This document shows positions 43,162 through 51,669 of a stretch of 64,000 nt of DNA, piece by piece. Both the position numbers and the translations under genes were made by a program. The stretch is from Haloarchaeobius sp. HME9146 (GTDB taxonomy: Archaea; Halobacteriota; Halobacteria; Halobacteriales; Natrialbaceae), in the NCBI RefSeq assembly GCF_025399835.1, contig NZ_JAODVR010000001.1, forward strand, positions 1,612,001 through 1,676,000. The letters run 5' to 3'. Within the stretch, counting starts at the first letter, position 1, and each line of letters starts with the position of its first letter. The notes under the pieces were generated by a model. It saw only the letters and a list, made by a program, of their open reading frames with translations. It ran no database searches and had not been told where the DNA came from.

Positions 43162-43721
43162 CTGTCGTACTCCTCCGACATCCGTGCAATCTCGGTCGCC
43201 GCGTGGACGGCCCACCGGTGATACCGCGTCTGGCGGCCACTGAACAGGTCGACCCGCGAGAACAGCGAGCCGCCCTCGAGCGTGCCGGTGAAGAACGCGG
43301 CGGCGTACGGGTCGTCGGTCCACTCACCGGCCTCGATTCGTCGTTTCGCCTCCGACTGCGAACAACCCTGTGTGCGGGCGATGGTCGCGACCGCGGCGCG
43401 CTCCAGTCGTGTCGTCGTCTGCTCACGACTGTCGACCCGACGAAGGTCCGTACTCGCGACGTGGAGCAACTCGTCGAAGTCGTCTCCCGGCGTGGGAAGC
43501 TCCTGTGACTGCTCCGGGTCCGGCGTCTTGGCCTGCACGTACCGGTTCCGGGTGCGCGAGACGCCGATTCGGACGCCCTGCAGGAGTGCTGCGAGGCCGA
43601 GTACGACGAGTATCGCCTCGTTCATCGACATCCCGGCGGCGACCTCGGGGAACAGGACCAGGGCGAACGCCAGGGCGGCGACGGCGACCCCGAGCACCGA
43701 GAGGATGGTTCTGAGCTTCAT
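43158..43721 (-). CDS. two-helix membrane protein of the MoxR/DUF58 cluster
   Basis: A 187-residue protein. Two N-terminal transmembrane helices (about 7-25 and 35-52) precede a soluble domain with AAVATIARTQGCSQSEAKRRIEAGEW and ARYHRWAVHAATEIAR-like helices. I believe it corresponds to haloarchaeal DUF7269, found between DUF58 and DUF4129 genes. It overlaps both neighbours by 4 bases (ATGA). Confidence 0.75.
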   Translation of the reverse strand: MKLRTILSVLGVAVAALAFALVLFPEVAAGMSMNEAILVVLGLAALLQGVRIGVSRTRNRYVQAKTPDPEQSQELPTPGDDFDELLHVASTDLRRVDSREQTTTRLERAAVATIARTQGCSQSEAKRRIEAGEWTDDPYAAAFFTGTLEGGSLFSRVDLFSGRQTRYHRWAVHAATEIARMSEEYDR

Positions 43722-44695
43722 CGCGTCTCACCCTCGTTGTGGGCTTCGAGCCGCCTGAGTGCTTCGACTGCACGGTCCTCGCGCTCGGGCGTCGCGTCGG
43801 CGGCACCGTACCGGACCGACTCGAACAGGTCGGTCAGGGTCTGGACGTCTGCCGGGTCGAAGCCGGCGTCGACCGCGGCACGCTCGAACTCCCGCGGCGT
43901 GCTCGTTTCGGGATGGTCGACCGGCAGGTGTCTGGTCATCTCGACCCACGCGCGGTAGATCTCGTTGTCGACGTCCGAACTGGATTCGATGCGGTCTGCG
44001 GCCCGGCCCGCGGCGGTCGAGATTGCCTGCGTGTCGACCGGGTCAGCGTCCGCCTCCGCCGCGTCCTCGCTCACCTCGACGACCTCGTCCTCCTCGTCGT
44101 CGCCGCCGGAGACGCTCCATGCACCGACCAGCACCACGGCGAGGATGCCTGCCCCACCGAGCAGGAGCAAGAGCGGGACGTCGAACGGCTGTTGTTGCTG
44201 CTCGTCGTCGCCGCTCCCCGAGCCTTCACCAGCACCGTCACCGGTGCCGGAGTCGTCCGGCCTCTCCCCGGGTGCGCCCTGTTGCTGGGTCTGTGGGGTG
44301 TCCGAGGAGGGACAGAGGAAGAAGAACGGGGCCACCGACGCGACGATGACGGCCATCAGCAAGAGCATGGCCACGGCGACCACGCCGTCGTACCGCCGGT
44401 AGGACCCGATGGTGACCGACGCCGCGACCGCGACGAGACCGACACCGGCCCACCACGGGAGCGTCCGGGACGGACAGTCCTGCCGGAGCGGCGGCTGCTG
44501 CTGTGCTGTCGTCTGGTTGACCCGCTCCCCCGATTGGGTGGTGGTCTCCGTCGTCACCCCGTCGGCGTTCACGTTGGAGACGGAGCCCCCACTCCCCCCG
44601 GGCTGGGTCGTCTCACCGAGCGTCCCCGCCGCGATGGCGATGGCGAGGACACAGCAGATGGCGACGACCACGATGCCCACGTTCCTTTGTTTCAC
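43718..44695 (-). CDS. DUF4129 domain membrane protein, copy 1
   Basis: A 325-residue protein starting at GTG 44695. An N-terminal signal-anchor, a Thr/Gln-rich ectodomain, two or three further helices and an acidic linker lead to the C-terminal DUF4129 domain: ADRIESSSDVDNEIYRAWVEMTRHL, TPREFERAAVDAGF, and LFESVRYGAADATPEREDRAVEALRRL. In other prokaryotes DUF4129 accompanies transglutaminase and DUF58 proteins. It is clearly paralogous to the next gene. Confidence 0.88.
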   Translation of the reverse strand: MKQRNVGIVVVAICCVLAIAIAAGTLGETTQPGGSGGSVSNVNADGVTTETTTQSGERVNQTTAQQQPPLRQDCPSRTLPWWAGVGLVAVAASVTIGSYRRYDGVVAVAMLLLMAVIVASVAPFFFLCPSSDTPQTQQQGAPGERPDDSGTGDGAGEGSGSGDDEQQQQPFDVPLLLLLGGAGILAVVLVGAWSVSGGDDEEDEVVEVSEDAAEADADPVDTQAISTAAGRAADRIESSSDVDNEIYRAWVEMTRHLPVDHPETSTPREFERAAVDAGFDPADVQTLTDLFESVRYGAADATPEREDRAVEALRRLEAHNEGETR

Positions 44696-44788
44696 GTGAC
44701 CCTCTAGCTGGAAACGACACTTAGGGGTGCCGGATTGTCAAGCCATGACTTGACTCATCGGTTCGCGCCGGAGATGGCGAGTTCTCGG

Positions 44789-45769
44789 TCAGTCGTCGTC
44801 GTCGGCCGTCGGTTTCGCCCCTGACGCGTGCGCCGACTCGATGGCCCGAAGTGCCTCGATGGCCCGGCTCTCGCGGTCTGTCGTCGGGTCCTCCCCGCCG
44901 TAGCGGACCTCCTCGAACAGCGCAGTGAGTTCCGTGACCTGTTCGCGGGTCATCCCGGCCGCGATGGCAGCCTCCGCGAACTCCGCGGGGGTGCTCGATT
45001 CGGGCTCGGGCACGTCCAGATGTGTCGTCATCTCCCGCCAGGCCCGGTACACCTCGTTGTCGACCGCGGTACTGGTCTCCAGCCGGTCCGCGGCTCGCCC
45101 CGCGGCGGCACCGATGGCAGCCATGCGGTGCCGCGGGGAACGCGATGCCAGCCCCGCCTCGTACACCTCCTCGTCGTCCGCCGGGCCCTCGTCGCCGCCC
45201 CGGAGGGCGAACCAGGCGAACACGAGCACGATACCCACCACCAGCGCGGCGATGAGAAGGGCGACCTCCGGGCTCACGTTCCCGGGGTTCTGGCTCAGCC
45301 CGAGCGAGGAGGAGACGCCCTCGGTCTGTTCCGCGACCTCCGAGGGGATGATCGAGAGCTGGTCGGGCTCGTTCTGGGTGGCACAGTTCGTCAGGAGGAG
45401 CCACAGGAAGAAACCGGGGAACGCGATGGTCCCGACCAGCCCGGTGGCCGCCAGCCCGTCTTTCGAGTGCTGGACGTACAGCCAGATGGCCGCCGTGAGG
45501 ACCACGACGATGGCGAAGAACTCGCCGCTCAGCAGGAACGGGATGCAGAAGCTCAGCGAGAAGCCGAGGCGGCCCGGGTCGGTGATGGGCCGTGCGGGAC
45601 TCGTCCCGTCCTCCCCGTTCCGGTCGGTCGCGGTGTCGTCGTTCGGGTTGACGATGGAGGAGCCGCCACCCCCGGGTTCGTGGGGCTCGACCAGCGTCGC
45701 GGCCGCGAACGCGAGCGCGAACACGCAGATGAGGGCGAGGACCACCGGGATAGCTTTCTCCCGATTCAC
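44789..45769 (-). CDS. DUF4129 domain membrane protein, copy 2
   Basis: A 326-residue paralog of the adjacent gene with the same order of parts and a GTG start (45769). Its C-terminal domain (ADRLETSTAVDNEVYRAWREMTTHL, TPAEFAEAAIAAGM, LFEEVRYGGEDPTTDRESRAIEALR) is closely similar to copy 1, while the ectodomain and linkers diverge. It heads the five-gene minus-strand cluster, separated from copy 1 by 93 bases that could hold a promoter. No transglutaminase gene is in the window. Confidence 0.88.
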   Translation of the reverse strand: MNREKAIPVVLALICVFALAFAAATLVEPHEPGGGGSSIVNPNDDTATDRNGEDGTSPARPITDPGRLGFSLSFCIPFLLSGEFFAIVVVLTAAIWLYVQHSKDGLAATGLVGTIAFPGFFLWLLLTNCATQNEPDQLSIIPSEVAEQTEGVSSSLGLSQNPGNVSPEVALLIAALVVGIVLVFAWFALRGGDEGPADDEEVYEAGLASRSPRHRMAAIGAAAGRAADRLETSTAVDNEVYRAWREMTTHLDVPEPESSTPAEFAEAAIAAGMTREQVTELTALFEEVRYGGEDPTTDRESRAIEALRAIESAHASGAKPTADDDD

Positions 45770-45863
45770 GACGGAACGTAAGTGAGTCGTCCTTGAGAAC
45801 GTTTCGCTAGGGCAAGTAACTGTGTTCGCCTTCAGGGGCCGGAACGGCTGGCCGTCTCCGGAG

Positions 45864-46673
45864 CTACCGCCGCCCCGAGATGACCTCGACCTCGCCGTGC
45901 TGGACGAACGTGTCCGTCTCGAGCTCCCGGAGATGCTCGCGCAGGTCGGCCTCGAAGGCGTCTTTCCGGTCGCCGAAGCGGGCCGGCGAGCAGAACGAGA
46001 GCGAGAAGACGTAGCCGACGATGCTGTCTTCGTCCCACTCGCGCTCGTACGCGATGGTCTCGGTCTCGACGTCGGCGAAGCCGTGCTCGGCGAGCAGGTC
46101 GTCCCACGGGTCGTCGTACTCCTCGATGGGGCCGGTCCGCTCGGGGAGGTCGTTGAGGTACTCGGCGGCGAGCGCGTGCACGCCCGCCTGCCAGTCGTCG
46201 TCGAGCCCGTGGGTGAGCCACTCGCCGTCGGTGACGAGCGCGACGCCGCCGCCCGGTTCGGTCAGCTCGAACAGGTGGTCGAGGGTGCGAGGCTGGTCCA
46301 TCCAGTGGAAGGACCGACCCATCGTCGTGAGGCGAACCGTGCCGATGCCGGCGGGCAGGTCCGCATCGGACCCCTGCACCCACTCGACGTTCTCGCAGCC
46401 GGCCGCCACAGCCTGTTCGCGGGCCTCGCGGAGCATCGCCTCGTTCGGGTCCATCCCGACCACCTTGCCGGCGTGTTCGGCGAGCGGGATTGCTATCTGG
46501 CCCGCGCCACAGCCGAGGTCGAGGACGCGGCTCGTCTCGTCGACGCCGAACCGGTCGACGAGGTACTCGATGGCGTCGGTACCGTACCGAGGTCGATAGC
46601 GGGCGTAGTACCATTCGGTGCTGGCGAAGCGCTCGGCGCTGTCCGGGGTCGTGGAGTCGTCTGACGGGGACAT
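45864..46673 (-). CDS. class I SAM-dependent methyltransferase
   Basis: A 269-residue enzyme. SAM motif I is VLDLGCGAGQIAIPLAEH, the acidic ribose-binding segment is KVVGMDPNEAM, and WYYARYRPRYG at the N-terminus resembles the TMT/Ubie-like group. The substrate is unknown. The start at 46673 (MSPSDDSTT) is preferred to an in-frame upstream codon at 46721. Confidence 0.87.
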   Translation of the reverse strand: MSPSDDSTTPDSAERFASTEWYYARYRPRYGTDAIEYLVDRFGVDETSRVLDLGCGAGQIAIPLAEHAGKVVGMDPNEAMLREAREQAVAAGCENVEWVQGSDADLPAGIGTVRLTTMGRSFHWMDQPRTLDHLFELTEPGGGVALVTDGEWLTHGLDDDWQAGVHALAAEYLNDLPERTGPIEEYDDPWDDLLAEHGFADVETETIAYEREWDEDSIVGYVFSLSFCSPARFGDRKDAFEADLREHLRELETDTFVQHGEVEVISGRR

Positions 46674-46748
46674 GGTGAGAACGCTCGGAGCCGAGAGAAC
46701 CGGAGCGCGAAACTTAAGCATTCTGGAACGTTCGTCCCCCGACCCGGC

Positions 46749-47657
46749 TCAGCGCGCCGACGGTGACGGGTCGTACCCCGGCCCGACCCGCAGTTCGAGG
46801 GCGTCGGGGCGGACCGAGAGCGTGAGTTCGCTGTGCTCGCTCAGTTCGCCGTCGCGGCTGAACGTGATGGGTCCCTCGTGCCCGGCGACGGTGAGTTCGC
46901 TGGCCGAGATGTGCGTCACGCCGGGCGTATCCTGCCCGAGGAGCCGGTGCCCGATGGCTTCGGCGACCATCGACCGCGTCGGCATCTGCTCGACGACGGC
47001 AACGTCGAACAGCCCGTCCTCCATGTCGCCCTGGCCGCCCTCGCCGACGAACTGGCGGGCGTTCCCGACCAGCAGACAGAGCGCTTCGCCGTCCCAGGAC
47101 TGCTCGCCGTGGTCGGCGGTCGCGTCGACCCGGATGTCGAGCCCGTCGAACGCCATCGCCTCCTGTGCGCCGGTGACCAGGAACGCGAGCGTCCCGAACC
47201 GCCGCTTGAGGTCGCTGGAGGCAGCCACGCTGGCTTCGGCCGGCAGTCCAGCGATACAGGAGACGGCGAACGGTTCGTCGCCGGCCATTCCGAGGTCGAC
47301 CGTCCGCCGCTCCCCGGTGTCTGCGATCTCGACGCCCTGCTGGATGGTCTCGATGCCGACGTTTTGCGCGAGGATGTTCGCCGTCCCGGCGGGGACCGCG
47401 CTCAGCGTGACCGACCCGAGGTGGCCGGCGTCGTTGAGGCCGCGAAGCACCTCGTTGATGGTCCCGTCGCCGCCACACACCGCGAGTTCGGAGACACCGT
47501 CCTCGCCGGCTTGCTGGCCGAGCCGCCTGGCGTCGCCCGGCCCTCTCGTCTCGACAGTGTCGAAGCCGCGGGCCCGGAGGAGCCGTTTCACGTACTCGGC
47601 GTGGTCGCCACTTCCACTCACTGGATTGATGATACAGCGACGGGAACCGATCTGCAT
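46749..47657 (-). CDS. diacylglycerol/lipid kinase family protein
   Basis: A 302-residue member of the DAGK/LCB5/YegS family. IINPVSGSGD and the nucleotide-binding AVCGGDGTINEVLRGL are diagnostic, as is VPAGTANILAQNVG. The C-terminal beta-sandwich domain is complete. It would phosphorylate a lipid alcohol such as an archaeol-type or isoprenoid lipid; the substrate is unknown. It starts at MQIGSRR. Confidence 0.92.
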   Translation of the reverse strand: MQIGSRRCIINPVSGSGDHAEYVKRLLRARGFDTVETRGPGDARRLGQQAGEDGVSELAVCGGDGTINEVLRGLNDAGHLGSVTLSAVPAGTANILAQNVGIETIQQGVEIADTGERRTVDLGMAGDEPFAVSCIAGLPAEASVAASSDLKRRFGTLAFLVTGAQEAMAFDGLDIRVDATADHGEQSWDGEALCLLVGNARQFVGEGGQGDMEDGLFDVAVVEQMPTRSMVAEAIGHRLLGQDTPGVTHISASELTVAGHEGPITFSRDGELSEHSELTLSVRPDALELRVGPGYDPSPSAR

Positions 47658-47801
47658 TGCGCGGGTGTAGAACGCGATGGTTAACAAGCCCTGCGTTCGG
47701 GCAGTCACTCGCGCCGCGACGACCGGGCTGGTACTTCTGCTACCGACGCCGTTCGGTAGCCGCGGATAGTCGGCACCGTCGGCCTGCGAAGGCCGGGGAT
47801 T

Positions 47802-49010
47802 TCAGCCCCAGTTGTGACGACCGCGGTCACGACCGCGCCCGCGGCCCCGCCCGCCTGCACGCCTGCGCCCCTGACCGCCCGCACGCCCACGACCTCGACC
47901 GTCCTGGTCGCCCGGCCCGGTCTCGAACTCGTCGAGCCAGCCGGTCCCCGGTTGCGACCCGAGGACGCCGGCGGTCTCGGCGTCGACCGCCTGCCGACGC
48001 AGCAATCGGACGGTCGCCGCGGGCGAACACCGGCCCCGTATCGGTCCGCCAGCCGCCGTCTGGAAGACCGGTCCGGTCAGACGGTAGTCGTCGTCCCGGT
48101 TCCGGAACGCGGTGGTCCTGACCAGCTGTGCCGGGTTGCGCGTGTAGATGTCGAAGCCGTGGTCGTCGTTCCGAACTGCACTGGTTCGGACGACCGCGAG
48201 CGCCCCGATGCCGTCGATGTCGAAGCCCGACCCGCCGTTCGAGAGGGCGACGCTGCACCGGAGTTGCGTCTCGGTGAAGTCCTCGACGTCGAAGCCGTCG
48301 CCACGGTTCTCCATCGCGCCGCAGCGAACGACGGTCAGGGTGGCTTCGTCGTCGCCGTCGAGGACGAACCCGTGCCTGCCGCTGCCGCGTGAGAGACAGC
48401 GCCGGAACTGGATGTCGCGCTCCGTGTCCGCGACGATGCCCGAGGAGCGGCCACGGCGGCCACACTCCTGGACGGTCGTCGCGGTGACGACGGCGCGGGT
48501 GTCTTTCAGTCGGATACCACTGTTCCGGGTGCCGACGATGGTCAGGTTGTCGAGACGTCCGGCGGCGTCCTCCATGTCGACACCGACGCCCGAGCGTCGA
48601 ATCCAGGCGTCCCTGACCCTGACGCCTCGGGAGTCACGGAGACGGATGGCGGTTCCCCCGCCGACGATGCGGAGGTTCTCCAGTCTGACACCACGGGACC
48701 GGTCGACGTCGATGCCGACCCTGTTCTCCCGCGGGGTGATGGTGTACCCGTTCCCGTCGAGCGAGACGCCGCGCCCGGCGACCTCGATGGGGCCTTCGAT
48801 GTCGCCCTCGAGGACGTACCGCTGGCCGGTGCCGAAGAGCCGGATGCGGCCGGCCCCAGCGGGCACGACCGTCGGGTGCCCAGCAGCGACCGGGCGGGCC
48901 CACGCGCCGAAACTCGCGCCGGCACCTGCCAGCGCGAGCAGTCGTCGCCGGCTCACGGTTCGGACGGTCCGGTCGGTCGACTGTTCAGGCAGGGGAGGCG
49001 TCGATACCAT
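47802..49010 (-). CDS. Tat-exported right-handed beta-helix protein
   Basis: A 402-residue protein with a Tat signal (TVSRRRLLALAGAG, cleavage near residue 42) and about ten beta-helix turns in which short repeats end in G-x-G-I/V-x-V (GNGYTITPREN, NSGIRLKDTRA, GDGFDVEDFTE, GSGFDIDGIGA, DHGFDIYTRNP). This layout is like NosD/pectate-lyase-type parallel beta-helices. No catalytic residues of a lyase are evident. The C-terminal 40 residues are a Gly/Arg-rich basic tail, unusual for an exported haloarchaeal protein. Confidence 0.85.
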   Translation of the reverse strand: MVSTPPLPEQSTDRTVRTVSRRRLLALAGAGASFGAWARPVAAGHPTVVPAGAGRIRLFGTGQRYVLEGDIEGPIEVAGRGVSLDGNGYTITPRENRVGIDVDRSRGVRLENLRIVGGGTAIRLRDSRGVRVRDAWIRRSGVGVDMEDAAGRLDNLTIVGTRNSGIRLKDTRAVVTATTVQECGRRGRSSGIVADTERDIQFRRCLSRGSGRHGFVLDGDDEATLTVVRCGAMENRGDGFDVEDFTETQLRCSVALSNGGSGFDIDGIGALAVVRTSAVRNDDHGFDIYTRNPAQLVRTTAFRNRDDDYRLTGPVFQTAAGGPIRGRCSPAATVRLLRRQAVDAETAGVLGSQPGTGWLDEFETGPGDQDGRGRGRAGGQGRRRAGGRGRGRGRDRGRHNWG

Positions 49011-49121
49011 GCTAGAGTCAGACTAGCAAAGAAGATAGCGTAGCCGGTAGCTGTAAGGCCGAAATCACTCGAATTCGGGGTTTCAGGCCGTTTTCGAGTG
49101 GCGCTCCTGGTTCGGCTCTGG

Positions 49122-49161
49122 TGAGTACTCAGCACCCGCCGAGTATTTACTCACTCGGCGG
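49122..49161 (+). promoter_or_regulatory. operator-like palindromes over the TetR promoter
   Basis: TGAGTACTCA at 49122-49131 is a perfect 10-bp palindrome. CCGCCGAGT (49136-49144) and ACTCGGCGG (49153-49161) are perfect 9-bp arms with an 8-base spacer ATTTACTC. The TATA-like TATTTAC lies partly in that spacer and 12 bases separate the second arm from the ATG. Autoregulation by the TetR protein is inferred. Confidence 0.65.
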
Positions 49162-49173
49162 AAAGCACGCGAC

Positions 49174-49842
49174 ATGCCCACGGGCGAGGCCGATCCGGAC
49201 GACGAGCAGGCGGCCGCCGGCGCGGAGGAAGAGCTGAGCGAGACACAGGTCGACATCATGGAGGCGGTCCTGCGGGCGCTCGCCAAGCACGGGTACGCCG
49301 GGCTGACCACGAAGAAGGTGGCCGCCGAGGCGTCGGTCTCGGAGGCCGGCCTGTACTACCACTACGACTCCAAGGACGACCTCGTGGTGGCCTTCCTGGA
49401 GTGGAGCGTCAGGCGCGACTCGAAACGACTCTCCGCCGCGGCCGACGCCGACCCTGTCACCCGGCTGTTCGCGCTGTGTGATGCGCTACTGGGTGACCCG
49501 ACCGACGAGGTCGACCGCGGTATCAACGTCGCCGTGATGGAACTGCTCGCTCACGCCCCGTTCAACGACCGGTTCCACGACCTGCTCGAGTCCTACGAGC
49601 AACGGGTTCACGAGACGCTGGCGGGGGTCGTCCGCGAGGGGATGGAGGCCGGCGTCTTCCGTGCGGACCTCGACCCCGAGGCGACCGCTGCCTACCTGCT
49701 CGTGACCACTGACGGGAGCGCGGGAGCCGTGATGGCCCTCGGGATGGCCGACCTCGGCGAGCAGGTGCGCGACCGGCTGTTCGCCTACCTCCGTGAGAAC
49801 GTGCTCGCGGCGGGCGTCAGCGCCCCCGAGGAGTATCAGTAG
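49174..49842 (+). CDS. TetR/AcrR-family transcription regulator
   Basis: A 222-residue regulator. The helix-turn-helix is at about residues 25-72 (ALAKHGYAGLTTKKVAAEASVSEAGLYYHYDSKDDLV). The remainder is a helical ligand-binding and dimer domain. An acidic N-terminal extension (PTGEADPDDEQAAAGAEEE) is atypical for TetR but common in haloarchaeal proteins. Regulators of this class usually control an adjacent transporter or enzyme; the divergent gene is the beta-helix protein. Confidence 0.9.
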   Translation: MPTGEADPDDEQAAAGAEEELSETQVDIMEAVLRALAKHGYAGLTTKKVAAEASVSEAGLYYHYDSKDDLVVAFLEWSVRRDSKRLSAAADADPVTRLFALCDALLGDPTDEVDRGINVAVMELLAHAPFNDRFHDLLESYEQRVHETLAGVVREGMEAGVFRADLDPEATAAYLLVTTDGSAGAVMALGMADLGEQVRDRLFAYLRENVLAAGVSAPEEYQ

Positions 49843-49964
49843 CCCGACCGTTCTCGACTCCCCGGTCGGCTGGGTGGTTCGACCGAAGTCCACGCCGGAT
49901 GCGTCAAACGCCGCTTTCATACTTGACAAACAAGTTATGTGTAGCTGCCCTCTGTACGGTTGCA

Positions 49965-50618
49965 ATGAACCACCGATTCAGATTCGTATCGTTCCTCACA
50001 GTCGCGCTGGTCTGTGCACTCGCGCTGGGTGCCAGCCCGGTCGCGGCCGACGGGGACCAGACCGTCGGCATCTGCATGGTCGGCGTCGACAGTCCCTGTA
50101 ACGGCGACCACGACGAGAACAGCACCAAAGACGACGTGGCGGAGCCGGTGAACCCCGACGAGTTCCCGCCGGACCCCGACGGCACCGACCCGGTTCGGCC
50201 GACCGAGCCCGAGCCGAACTGGCGTGACGGCGTCGTCGACGAGCCCATCAACGACTTCACCGACGACGTGCCCCTGATGCAACAGTCCGGCGTGCGGGAC
50301 GAGCCGGTCGACTCGCAGAACGATTCTGCAGAGCGCGACCGGTCGGACGAACCCATCCCGACCGAGCCGTACATCGTCTGTGTGCGCGCCCCGTGTGAAC
50401 TCCCGACCGCCGAGCCGCTGCCGGAGCAACTGCCCCCTGCCGCGGATGGTGACGGCGGCATCGCCATCCTCGTCCCCGCGGACGAGCACGCGACCGCCGC
50501 GGTCTCGGCGTCGAACGCCCCTGGACTCGCGCCGTGGTACGACTTCGACCTGGCCCCGGTCCGGTTCGACTCCAACCCGTTCCACCTGTTCGCCCGCCTC
50601 TTCGGGTTCTTCTTCTAG
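49965..50618 (+). CDS. exported protein with two short Cys-pair motifs, unknown function
   Basis: A 217-residue protein with a Sec-type signal peptide (FVSFLTVALVCALALGASPVAA) and acidic, Pro/Asp-rich low-complexity middle. Two similar segments carry Cys pairs: VGICMVGVDSPCNG near the mature N-terminus and YIVCVRAPCELP about residue 138. They may form disulfides or bind copper. The C-terminal NPFHLFARLFGFFF is strongly hydrophobic. A TATA-like AAGTTATGT is at -33. Confidence 0.74.
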   Translation: MNHRFRFVSFLTVALVCALALGASPVAADGDQTVGICMVGVDSPCNGDHDENSTKDDVAEPVNPDEFPPDPDGTDPVRPTEPEPNWRDGVVDEPINDFTDDVPLMQQSGVRDEPVDSQNDSAERDRSDEPIPTEPYIVCVRAPCELPTAEPLPEQLPPAADGDGGIAILVPADEHATAAVSASNAPGLAPWYDFDLAPVRFDSNPFHLFARLFGFFF

Positions 50619-50727
50619 CACCCCTGAGGCCGGTCTGCCACCCGATCACACCCACGAACCACGCCGGTAAAGCGCCGGTTTGATGCAACGAAATCCGAAT
50701 ACATCCCGACACCGTATATTCCAGTCA

Positions 50728-51354
50728 ATGGGCCGTATCTTCCCGATAAAACGCGCCGTCGAACACGAGCCCGGCCAGTCCAAACTCGTCGGACTGACCG
50801 ACGAGACGGCCGACGAGGTGTTCGCCACGCTCTCCAGCGCCACCGCGCGGACCATCCTCGAAGCGCTCTACGAGGAGCCCCACACACCGGCGGACCTCCG
50901 CGAGGTCACCGGAACCACGCTCCAGAACGTCCACTACCACCTCACGAACATGGAGAACGCCGGCCTCATCGAGGTCGTCGACACCTGGTACTCCGAGAAG
51001 GGGTCTGCCATGAACGTCTACGCCCCCTGTGCCAGGGCGGTCCTCGTGATGGCCAGCTCACGCGACGACCGGTCCATCTTCCGTGACCTCCTCGCGCGCG
51101 TGCTCGCGGTCGTCGTGTTCATGGGCGTTGCCACCCTCACGTTGGCGCGGGTCCTCGACGAACTGGCCCGCCCGGAACCCATCACGGAGATGGCCAGTCT
51201 TGCCGGTGACGCGGCCTCCCAGCCCGCGAGTCAGCCCGCCACTCAGCCGCTCCTGTCGCCCGAACTGGCGTTCCTCGGCGGCGGTCTGCTCGCCGTCGCC
51301 GTCTTCGCCGTGCTCGTCGTGCTCTATCTCCGGCCGTGGTCGCGACCGAGATAG
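50728..51354 (+). CDS. membrane-anchored winged-helix (ArsR-like) regulator
   Basis: A 208-residue protein. The winged helix (DEVFATLSSATARTILEALYEEPHTPADLREVTGTTLQNVHYHLTNMENAGLIEVV) is ArsR-like. It is followed by two hydrophobic helices (RVLAVVVFMGVATLTLARVL and FLGGGLLAVAVFAVLVVLYL) separated by a Gln/Ala/Ser linker. A DNA-binding domain facing the cytoplasm with C-terminal membrane anchors implies signal reception at the membrane. It follows the exported protein gene by 109 bases. Start at ATG 50728 is preferred to an ATG at 50683 that would add 15 unlikely residues. Confidence 0.82.
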   Translation: MGRIFPIKRAVEHEPGQSKLVGLTDETADEVFATLSSATARTILEALYEEPHTPADLREVTGTTLQNVHYHLTNMENAGLIEVVDTWYSEKGSAMNVYAPCARAVLVMASSRDDRSIFRDLLARVLAVVVFMGVATLTLARVLDELARPEPITEMASLAGDAASQPASQPATQPLLSPELAFLGGGLLAVAVFAVLVVLYLRPWSRPR

Positions 51355-51416
51355 GTGCGATTCCCGACAGAACCCCAAGGCATTTGATTCTCGCTAATTA
51401 CATCTCATTACACACG

Positions 51417-51614
51417 ATGCGCCGAGCCGATGCGGTCCTCACGACCATCCCGTCCGTGGTCCTGACGGGACTGTTGCTGGAGCGTGGACTGCGAGCGATC
51501 ACCCTGCCAGACGTGGTCCCACCGGTCGAGTGGGTCCAGTTCACCGTGTTGGGCCTCTGTCTGGCGTTCGTCCTCATCGTCTACGAGGTCGTCGCCGCCC
51601 CGTCACTGGAGTGA
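51417..51614 (+). CDS. small two-helix membrane protein
   Basis: A 65-residue protein with two hydrophobic helices (about 7-25 and 40-62) and a Pro-rich turn. A TATA-like CTAATTAC lies about 24-30 bases before the ATG. Function unknown. Confidence 0.7.
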   Translation: MRRADAVLTTIPSVVLTGLLLERGLRAITLPDVVPPVEWVQFTVLGLCLAFVLIVYEVVAAPSLE

Positions 51615-51634
51615 GCGGGCGGGCGAACTCAACA

Positions 51635-51642
51635 GGTTTATT
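51635..51642 (+). promoter_or_regulatory. TATA box of the eL43-rpoP-pcc1 operon
   Basis: GTTTATTT ends 28 bases before the ATG of the eL43 gene, the standard position. Confidence 0.6.
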
Positions 51643-51669
51643 TGCCCGCTGACGGTACGAACGGGTATC

